Source: Micropterix aruncella
Lineage: Eukaryota; Arthropoda; Insecta; Lepidoptera; Micropterigidae
DNA length: 64,000 bases
Assembly (NCBI GenBank): GCA_944548615.1
Contig: OX155952.1
Location: 35,475,788 to 35,539,787, forward strand
Direction of reading: 5' to 3'
The translations under genes were made by a program, and so were the position numbers. The stretch's first letter is position 1. Every line of letters begins with the position of its first letter. Below, piece by piece: positions 56,261-64,000 of this stretch. Below the pieces are notes generated by a model that worked only from the letters and a program-made list of their open reading frames with translations, was not told the origin of the DNA and did not search any database.

Positions 56261-56696
56261 CATAAAAACAATTAATTACTATAAGCTCCTAGTTGTTATT
56301 TTCTAATGTAGAGTGTAAAACTCTAATGTTGTTACAATCAAGTCTCTACCGATCTTGTTAAGAAGGTTTGTCTAAATATACATTGAAGTTTTATGCAGTA
56401 ATTCTAAATGCCCACGCAAAAAAAAAAAAACATTTAAAAACCCTTGCTTTTCAGATTCCTTTAGTTTTTCAGGAATATACCAAGAGGGGTAAATTAGGAC
56501 TGATGTTGTTAAGAAATTTTATATGAACATGGTACGTTTCGAACCTTTTTTTAAAATTTTTATACGAGATTTTTTTTTTCTATTACTTTTTTTATTATAC
56601 ATAGTTCATTATAATTCACTTAAATTACGCATAGAAATGCTCACTATGGTCTATATTTTTAATCTAATGCATGGTTTTCCTCTTTGTTCCGAAGGA

Positions 56697-57000
56697 TTAT
56701 AATAATAATAAAACGCTTTATTCGTGCGCATAATTATCATTGAACTCGGCTACATAATCTGTTTGTGGAGCCGTCCTAGCGAATACGTTGATGGACTCAC
56801 GTGCGTCTTACGGCAGATAAATGCGCTATGTTCGACGGCTTCAGATCTGGATATTTGTACTGCGAACCTCAAGGATATTTTTACATCTGATCAGATCTGG
56901 ATATTTTATTTACATCAGATCTGGATATTTTTACATCTCTTCAAGGTGTGGGAACTGCGCTACATATTCATTTCAGACTAAGATCGGCTCCGTTTTATTC
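56697..57000 (-). mobile_element. Possible LINE 3' end with internal AGATCTGGATATTT repeats
   Basis: The plus-strand start (TAATAATAATAAAACGCTTTATTCG) looks like a reversed AATAAAG plus (TTA)n tail as at 8290. Inside, CAGATCTGGATATTT occurs three times between 56841 and 56933. Coding capacity is lost. Confidence 0.4.
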
Positions 57001-57830
57001 TTTAGGTAGGTACAAGTACATAAGATATTATGTTGTTAGGTAGGTATCATGCTATGCACTTGACGTCTTATTATTTCCGTAAAACAATAATATTTCATGA
57101 TTAAAATAACATCCTAGCGCGCTCAAAACCAGATCTCTATTGTTTTTTATAGTTTTTTTTTCACAAACAGCCTACATCTTTTTAAATGGCATCCTGTTCT
57201 GAATATGTTTTTAGTATAATAACTTCTTTGCATATATATTATAATATTATATATGTTGTATGGTTTATATTCTGCGCGTAGTAAGCATTGATTATATACG
57301 ACTGCTCAAAGTCATAGTACGATTTGGCCACCCTTCTGCGACGGCAAAATGCAGGAGGCGCTGATAGTATTGACAGCGCAACACATAGCAATTTGTTTAG
57401 CCATCTATAATAACATTCATGATGAATGTTTTTAAGCTATTGCATAGCTTTTATCGCGGGCCTAGGCCAGCGCGGCGACCGCATGAAGAAATTTCTTAAC
57501 GAATATTAATGATTTTAAACTGATAATTACGTCTGAACGAGTACTGCTTACGATTCGAAAAAAATATATGTTAAACAAGAACATTTTCCTAATATTCTTA
57601 GCTTTGAATATTTTAGATTTTTTTTATATTACATAGTGTAATTAATTTGTGAAATTAGGTCTAACCGAACACAAAAACGACTACTACGCAAATACTATCT
57701 GGCGTATTATTATGATACCTGCACCATTTTAAAGATAATTCAATTATCTATCTTTTATCTACGATTTTTTTCGAATAGTAGTTTTTTCGAATAAAATCTG
57801 TTTTTTTGCTTTATCGAATAAAAAATTCGT
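57000..57830. other. AT-rich stretch; palindrome AACATTCATGATGAATGTT
   Basis: Perfect palindrome at 57412-57430. GCTATTGCATAGC next to it (57436) returns inverted at 57994, so 57430-58030 may be a further foldback element around the hairpin below. Confidence 0.35.
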
Positions 57831-57835
57831 GCGCG

Positions 57836-57926
57836 GCGCTCTATCGGAAGACGTTTAAATTATTCCGAATCATTTGCTTCCGCAGCCGCAAATGATTCGG
57901 AATAATTTCAACGTTTTCCGATAGAG
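57836..57926. repeat. Long hairpin, arms about 40 bp
   Basis: GCGCTCTATCGGAA...ATTATTCCGAATCATTTGC pairs with GCAAATGATTCGGAATAAT...TTCCGATAGAGCGC around TTCCGCAGCC. Stem mismatches are few. Confidence 0.85.
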
Positions 57927-58039
57927 CGCAGTTATCTGATATCAGAAAAAATAAAATAAATAAATAATTATAATTGCATAAGTTGTTAAAAAATGCTATG
58001 CAATAGCTTTACCGCGGCAGTCCCCGAGTGCCACAGGTA

Positions 58040-58630
58040 TTTTTTTTTTATAAAAGACTGATTGATTATATAAATAAAAACAATAATTTAACCAATGATA
58101 ACAATAATAGCATTTAATTATTAGTGCCATCTATCGCATTTTTATATAGGCTGATTACATCACAAAAATAATACGGAGATAGAATGCTATCTATTTAGTA
58201 TATCTTAACATTAAAGTGCGTAATTATGAAACCTGTATACCAAATTTAAAAATAACATCTTTATGTAAATAATATTAAAATAATTAGAGCTATGGTTTAA
58301 AAATTCGTTTGTTATTATATTATTATTATATACCGTATATGCTTGTTTAGAGCGCCATCTGCAGGGCGCCGCCATACTACTATACCACGAAAGTCGCGAT
58401 ATTGAACATAGTAAGAGATTAACATTTTTTTGGAACTTTTTTTTTGGAACACGTTGCATTTCGTAGTAAAATCCTAGTCGCCAAATCGTAGTACGGCGTT
58501 GAATCATCTAATACTATCGATTTAAAAGGACCATCGATGTCTAATACGCTACATAATGGTAATAGTGTTAATTAATAATTTATAAGATGAATCTCAACGA
58601 CTTGGTATTACTGTATTGTTGATTTATGTG
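58040..58630. other. AT-rich stretch without recognised features
   Basis: AGAGCGCCATCTGCAGGGCG at 58349 is a second locus with a CGCCATCT core. A minus-strand 98-codon frame (58211-58507) is unrecognised. Confidence 0.3.
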
Positions 58631-58734
58631 TAATACTGGGCCCGATTCTCGATACTGGCTACTTTGAAATCAAATAGCTAGCGTTCATTTTATAATTCCA
58701 AATTTAAATTTATTTCAAATTAAAGCTAGTGAAG

Positions 58735-59286
58735 TTCTGTTCCGAAATCAGTTACTCATATGTTTACACGTCATTTGATTTTGCTCTGACATCGTTCTGT
58801 TCACAACTATGTAATAAGTTAAAAAATCGCGGTATTTCCGAATATGATACAGCTCAGATACAGATCGAAGAATCAATGATGTGTTCGGGCCGGCCACCAC
58901 TAACGAATGCAAGGTGCGTTTTTGTTTCTAACGTTTCCGTTCTGGAAATTTTGATTTAAAGAAGGAGCTCCGTGGACGACTGGAACGCAAGTCGATAATA
59001 AAGAATTGAAAAAGGTAGTGGACGCTTGACCATACACGACAGACGGTCGCCAAATTAGAGGAGCTGCGACTAGAAACTCTCCGTCACCCACTGTACTCTC
59101 CGGGTCTTGGTCTAACTGATTTTTTACTTTTTTCGGAATTTAGACAACTTCTTGTTAGGAAAAAATCAATTCCGATGAAGCAGTCAAAACCACCTTCAAA
59201 TAATTCATTGATATGATAATATGATAATCTCTCAACAGATATTTTTAGCGAAGTGCTTCGATAACAATGGTACATACTTTGATTAA
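58735..59286 (+). pseudogene. Mariner transposase remnant, copy 3
   Basis: The readable pieces in shifting frames are SGNFDLKKELRGRLE, DNKELKKVVDA (stop) PYTT, then after an internal deletion LRLETLRHPLYSPG at about 59067-59107. LKFRQLLV follows, and finally AKCFDNNGTYFD with TAA at 59284-59286. Unlike copies 1 and 2, this one keeps the helix-turn-helix linker. The first two catalytic Asp are deleted in all three. Confidence 0.75.
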
Positions 59287-59480
59287 TTAAATTTATTTAT
59301 TTATTTTATTAACTAAATGTATACAGCATAATATTCATTTTATAAAAGAACATTTTATAAATTAACATTAATATAGCCATTAATACATTAGAAATTAGCA
59401 AATAATATAAAGCACCTATTTTTTAAAGAAAAATAGAAAAAAGGAAAAAGAAGCATTTCTAAATTTAAATGTAGAAGTAC
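59287..59480 (-). mobile_element. LINE 3' tail
   Basis: Plus-strand ATTTATTTATTTATTTTATT is a reversed (AAAT)n tail, followed by AT-rich UTR-like sequence. It sits directly behind the mariner stop codon. No RT left. Confidence 0.45.
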
Positions 59481-59536
59481 AGTAGGGAATGGAAATGGAA
59501 GGGAGGGATTGTTTGTAACACTATATGTAATATAGG

Positions 59537-59769
<233 letters not shown>

Positions 59770-59884
59770 GATTGTGGTGTATAACATGGATATTTACAAT
59801 TATTCAGTGCCGCACAACCTGTCTTTTAGGCGTACAAGGATTGCATAGAAATATTGATTCAAAGGAAATATTGATTGAATTGCA

Positions 59885-60067
59885 GAGAATCTGGAGAAAA
59901 TGCTTTCCGGGGGTCAAGTGGAGGGAAGAAGAAGCAGAGGCAGATCACTGACCAGATGGAACGACCTCATCAAAGAAGTTACAAAAGGGTCAATACAATC
60001 TGTGACCCGCCATGCAGAAGACAGGTCGAAGTGGAGGAGCCTCGTAGGCAAACTGTTGTTTGTCTAG
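59885..60067 (+). pseudogene. RTE-type LINE C-terminus
   Basis: One open frame of 61 codons including the stop: ENLEKMLSGGQVEGRRSRGR, then SLTRWNDLIKEVTKGSIQSV, TRHAEDRSKWRSLVGKLLFV and a stop. The order G.VEG.R..GR...RW.D.........A.DR..WR.LV is diagnostic of the RTE-type C-terminus. The upstream RT is absent. It has no stop or frameshift inside, so it is younger than the other RTE remnants in the window. Confidence 0.85.
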
Positions 60068-60215
60068 TGGCCACGATCCTCAGTAATGAGGGAACGACGG
60101 AGAAGAGGAATTGATAGAAAAATAAATATAAAAAAACACACATTATAATTATACGAAAAAATCAGTTTGGTTTAAATACAATATTTAAAGAAAAAGTTTT
60201 TCTTTTTCGTTATTA

Positions 60216-60638
60216 CAGGATGAGATTTTAATTAGTGACATCCTGAAATTGGGTGAATCAATACGAGCAAAGAATCAATTTTTGATATTGTTTTTGGAAG
60301 AAACGCAAAAAAGAAACCCACAGTTTTATGTTTATTTTTAATTCTATTTTTGAAATCCCGAAAAAAAATATTTTTCAAACTTTAAATATTTTGAAAATTA
60401 GTATAAAAAGAGTGAAGAGCGTCACGCCATCTAGCGGTAGGTAAAATATCGCGAATATTGTATATTAGCGATATTTTGCCTACTGCTAGATGGCGCAGCG
60501 CGTTAACGCTTTTGAATCGGTCAAGTTTTTGAAATTTACCAAAACAATAAAAACAATCATTTTTTTTCTTGTCCTAAAATTTTGTATCATAAGTTGCTTA
60601 TTTGTTTGTTATGGTTCACCGACGTTTAAAACACTCTA
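60216..60638. mobile_element. Foldback family C, complete copy 3 (423 bp)
   Basis: Left end CAGGATGAGATTTTAATTAG after TA, right end ...CACTCTA before TA. Inner motifs GTCACGCCATCTAGCGGTAG and CTGCTAGATGGCGCAGCGCG face each other around ATATCGCGAATATTG...ATTAGCGATATT. Arms ending GTGAATCAATACGAGC / TTGTTATGGTTCAC are more diverged than in copy 2. Confidence 0.8.
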
Positions 60639-60669
60639 TAGAACGGCAATTTCATAGGTAAGGACCTAA

Positions 60670-61625
60670 TATACCTATAATAACCAAATACTTCCAAATG
60701 ACTAGGAAAGTCGTATTTTCTCTAGGCATTCGCACGGTCTGTATCTGCAGACTAGGATCGATCCCGGCCAGCAGGACATCTCCAAAGCTGTAGTCTCATA
60801 TTATTTTTTAAGAGTAAATTCGAGACTTATATGTGAAATATTAGTTTTCGTAAGGTATGCTCAGTTGACACAGTCCATATAGAAATGTCTGCTAGATAAA
60901 TGACACATACAATGCTTCAGGGAATTTCCTGTTGGATAAATGTAAAAATCTGACGTCATTATTAGAGTACGTGATACTCTCGAATACGATTACGCGAAAA
61001 GCGAATAAAGAACTCCGGGAACTATCACGCTTTACAAATAAAACGGTTGCGCAGTCACGGACTTCTTTGTCACTACATAAACAATTGATTTCTCTGCAGA
61101 ATTTTAATGGGATCGATGCATGGTTTATAATACGTATAACTATATTATTTATAACACAATAATAAAGAGCACACAGCGGTAGTTGATGATACGTTGTTAT
61201 GATTTAAAATCTGTGGTAATATTTTTTTTCCTGTTTAGCTGTCTACATTTATAATCAAAATAAATGAATAGGTAATTATAAATGTTCCACCTACAAATGT
61301 TGTATGAATAGTTAGTACATAAAGGTTAAAGATTCATGTGGCGAATTTTTAATTTAATATTTTTTTATATATTATTAAATAAATAATACTCGAAAGAAAA
61401 AATACGAGCCAAAATGGCTTTATAAATTTTTAGATTATAATTTTTAAAATAGCATACCCCTGTGTCAATTTTAAGTCAGTGAGATGATGTTCAGTGCTTA
61501 GTTTTTCAGATATATTCAGCGAAACAAATCAAATCGGAAAAAATAATGAAATCTTACTGAATATTAATAAAACAAACTTGTACACTGATAAAATTCTGAT
61601 TCTTATAAACCAGATTAAAACGATT
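60670..61625. other. AT-rich stretch without recognised features
   Basis: Only short unrecognised frames. Confidence 0.35.
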
Positions 61626-61629
61626 TAAG

Positions 61630-61755
61630 AAATGTTGTGACCGCCGTTGTCTACAACATCGCCGAAACATCGGGAGTTATTAGATTTACGTGGTAAATCC
61701 GTCTTCATCTTGTTTACAATGTACAACAACCGCGATAGTCTTCGATTTCAAAGGT
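61630..61755 (+). repeat. Penelope-like tail, plus orientation
   Basis: GACCGCCGTTGTCTACAACA, CGCCGAAACATCGGGAG, TTACGTGGTAAATCCGTCTT and ACAACCGCGATAGTCTTCGA match the tail at 62343-62470 and 18120-18245. Confidence 0.7.
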
Positions 61756-61759
61756 TTAT

Positions 61760-62095
61760 ATTAATTTTAAATGTTCTTTAACTTAAGATTAAGTAGGTTA
61801 ACAATGTCGATAAATATTCTGAATGGGTGAGAGTGTTATCTTAACAAAATCATTTATGAACTTTTCACTGATTTTCACCACTCATTTAATTATCATAATA
61901 ATTAGCAGCTTAACATAAATAGTCCTTAGGGGCTCTCTAGACGATCAAGCATGCTTGTCAAGCATCGCGTCGCGGGCTGGGAGGGGATCGTAAACCGCAG
62001 GAATTATGCAAATATATTTTTTTAATATTTAGCAAAAAAGCCTAATTTTGTAGTTTATACCAGAGAGTCACGTTAATTAGACGTAATTGATTGAT
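61760..62095. other. AT-rich stretch without recognised features
   Basis: GCATGCTTGTCAAGCATCGC near 61950 has a small inverted repeat; otherwise nothing. Confidence 0.3.
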
Positions 62096-62100
62096 GAATG

Positions 62101-62241
<141 letters not shown>

Positions 62242-62342
62242 TGGGTTGCCAAATTATTAGGGACAGTACTTGTTTTTTGAATTTTCAAGTTTAAATTAAT
62301 TTTGTGAGCAAATAGTGGGTGTTAGGTCTTGTAGTTATGTTA

Positions 62343-62749
62343 TATAAAATCGAAGACTATCGCGGTTGTTTGACATTATAAATAGGATAGAAAACGAATT
62401 TACCGCGTGAAATTTGTAGGACCCGACGTTTCGGTGACGTTGCAGCCGCCGTTGTCTAGGGTAGACTGGAGAGCTGTCAGTCCGTTGTTTTGCGGGTAGG
62501 CCGCAAACCGCTGCCGCCACTGCGTAGGTTATAACGGTGGTGGGGGGCCGGGCTCGGAGCGCGGGAATTTTTAAAATCCGTCTTGCACACAACACTCACT
62601 GTATCCTGTTTTACGTCTTTGCGTTCGGCGTTCGGCGGCGGGAACATTTTAAGAAGAGGGTTCCACGTAGAAGAGAGTTTGTAGCCGTCATCTCTATTGA
62701 AGTTCGGAGTTCTTCTTATTTCAATGGCTTCCCGGATAAAGGCTTCCAA
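62343..62749 (-). pseudogene. Penelope-like element C-terminus and 3' tail
   Basis: Minus-strand reading (62749 to 62477): REAIEIRRTPNFNRDDGYKL, then SSTWNPLLKMF, DVKQDTVSVVCKTDFKNSR, and an Arg/Gly-rich end with a stop. REAIEI......NFNR..GY.LS..W.P matches the segment that follows the GIY-YIG endonuclease in Penelope-like elements. The tail (62343-62476) is the one seen at 5037, 17985 and 61630. Both the catalytic endonuclease and the RT are absent upstream because the element inverts at 62740. Confidence 0.75.
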
Positions 62750-62933
62750 GGAACAATTCTACTTTCCTCGCATTATCCGGGAAGCCATTGAAATAAGAAG
62801 AACTCCGAACTTCAATAGAGATGACGGCTACAAACTCTCTTCTACGTGGAACCCTCTTCTTAAAATGTTCCCGCCGCCGAACGCCGAACGCAAAGACGTA
62901 AAACAGGATACAGTGAGTGTTGTGTGCAAGACG
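62697..62933 (+). pseudogene. Penelope-like C-terminus, plus copy of a palindrome, cut by the gap
   Basis: 62773-62933 is the exact reverse complement of 62579-62739 and therefore encodes the same residues (NFNRDDGYKLS to DTVSVVCKT) on the plus strand before the N run. The 33-bp centre (62740-62772) is unpaired. Confidence 0.8.
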
Positions 62934-63133
62934 NNNNNNNNNNNNNNNNNNNNNNNNNNNNNNNNNNNNNNNNNNNNNNNNNNNNNNNNNNNNNNNNNNN
63001 NNNNNNNNNNNNNNNNNNNNNNNNNNNNNNNNNNNNNNNNNNNNNNNNNNNNNNNNNNNNNNNNNNNNNNNNNNNNNNNNNNNNNNNNNNNNNNNNNNNN
63101 NNNNNNNNNNNNNNNNNNNNNNNNNNNNNNNNN
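62934..63133. other. Assembly gap (200 N)
   Basis: A 200-N placeholder that begins exactly where the visible right arm of the palindrome stops. Confidence 0.99.
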
Positions 63134-63226
63134 ACAACACGAAATTATTTTGGAACTTCAAAAAATCTAAAAGGTCCTCTCCTGGCATACATAAAACTCC
63201 ACATACATTTTTATTATACATAAATG

Positions 63227-63669
63227 CACGGGCGTAGCTATAGCTTTCACATTGGGGGGGGGGGGGGTCTGCGGGTACGAAAATGTACAAAGATAAATTA
63301 GTTATTGGCCGGACTTCACGCAGAAAAAAGCAAAATTCTAAACTCCAATCTCAGTTATTTAAAAATTACATAAACATTAAAATACACGCAAGTTAATCGC
63401 GGACAAATGAAGTACTTACCTTTAAATAAAATAAGTTATGTAACCACATGGACAATGAAAGGGTAAAATACATTTCTACGGTAATATATTTCGGCAGTTT
63501 CTCCTGGAGCATTGCTGCGCTGGGTTTGCCTTCCAGTCGTTATTGGAACAATTATGTAGCTTTGCTTGCTCGAAAAGAATGGTGAACTCATTTTCGTTCC
63601 GAATATTTTGTCGTATGCTAAGGGGGGGGGGGTCCAGACCCCCTAAACCCCCCCTTATATACGCCCGTG
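63227..63669. mobile_element. Non-autonomous hAT element, 443 bp, perfect 8-bp target duplication
   Basis: Ends CACGGGCGTAGC and (inverse right) CACGGGCGTATA. CATAAATG is duplicated at 63219-63226 and 63670-63677. G-runs lie just inside both ends (63254 region; 63621 region with GGTCCAGACCCCC). No transposase is readable. Confidence 0.88.
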
Positions 63670-63719
63670 CATAAATGACCTAACGAGCAGTGTGCATCAT
63701 TCCAAAATAGTAATATAGG

Positions 63720-64000
63720 TACGCGGACGACACAAAGATTAACCTACAGGAAAATAAAATCAATAAGAGACTGTTTATTTTTACGAGAGGTCGTATTTTT
63801 ATCGCTTTGTCGATTATTGTGAGAAAAAATATATTTTCATTAATGTTAAAAAACGCAATTCAATTACATTTAGCAGAAAACTAACTGATGTCTGTTGCAA
63901 CTATCAACTCAATAACAATGTCATTTAAAAAGTGACATCTGTGAGATTTTGGGGTTATTCTAGATAATAAATTACTATTTGAAATGAAATTTGTTTCTAA
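63720..64000 (+). pseudogene. LINE reverse transcriptase fragment running off the window
   Basis: YADDTKINLQENKINKRL (RT catalytic motif C) begins at 63720. After lost sequence, SITFSRKLTDVCCNYQLNNN and, in a shifted frame, LGVILDNKLLFEMKF are readable up to the right edge. The order YADD - TFSRK - Y.LN...... - LGVI.D..L.F is normal for a CR1-like RT. One stop and one frameshift at 63925-63945. The element continues beyond the window. Confidence 0.7.

Noticed and set aside
62400..62470. Possible hammerhead ribozyme in the Penelope tail (ACCGAAACGTCGGGTGC resembles the GAAAC half of the core)
   Set aside because: Penelope-like elements are known to carry hammerheads, but I cannot find the CUGANGA half at the right distance in any of the tail copies here. 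A structure search on the family consensus would decide.

Overview
The window looks like a repeat-rich, AT-rich intergenic region of an insect nuclear genome, most likely a moth or butterfly. Every coding-like stretch I recognise belongs to a transposable element: non-LTR retrotransposons of several clades, Penelope-like elements, mariner and other DDE transposases. Several of these are types I know to be common in Lepidoptera, namely a mariner family ending TTGGGTCCTTAC, RTE-type reverse transcriptases, TTAA-flanked MITEs, and a repeat starting AACCGACTTC. The order is inferred from these families and not from any host gene. I see no intact host protein gene, no complete rRNA or functional tRNA, and no CRISPR. 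Two runs of exactly 200 N (38114-38313, 62934-63133) are scaffold gaps.

Layout. 0-7 kb: a foldback element, a mariner deletion derivative interrupted by a LINE tail, a 5'-truncated LINE (2135-3625), a TA-flanked inverted-repeat element (4311-5687), and a second mariner derivative (5888-6861) holding a TTAA-flanked MITE. 7-16 kb: MITEs, a scrambled LINE copy around an AT array, GC-rich R1-like 3' ends, a hAT MITE nested in a TAA-flanked element, and a repeat with heat-shock-element-like motifs upstream of a TATA box. 16-24 kb: RTE remnants, a two-unit tandem repeat with a 43-bp insertion, head-to-head Penelope tails, a nearly readable LINE on the minus strand (19660-21793), and a long AT array. 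24-38 kb: a duplicated mariner fragment, a degenerate ~240-bp satellite, a hAT element containing a foldback MITE, a heat-shock-element array, an RTE tail, a transposase C-terminus and a tRNA-derived SINE. 38-50 kb: GC-rich islands, a 176-bp tandem array, two MITE families lying edge to edge, a SINE, and two LINE C-termini. 50-64 kb: a tandem duplication between AT arrays, a nearly full-length dead mariner (54408-55718), a mariner copy with at least four later insertions (58637-60665), a perfect Penelope palindrome running into a gap, a hAT element with 8-bp target duplications, and an RT fragment that leaves the window at its right edge.

The region does not work as a pathway. It is a record of repeated insertion, nesting, inversion and local duplication. 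The most unusual items are the heat-shock-element arrays carried by a dispersed repeat, the CTCF-like motifs in both arms of a foldback family, the palindromic Penelope copies, the filled/empty site pair for a 43-bp insertion, and the shared, apparently covarying 3' hairpin of SINEs and LINEs. Coordinates of repeat edges were read by eye and may be off by some bases. Similarity statements rest on direct reading of the window and on recalled family hallmarks, not on searches.
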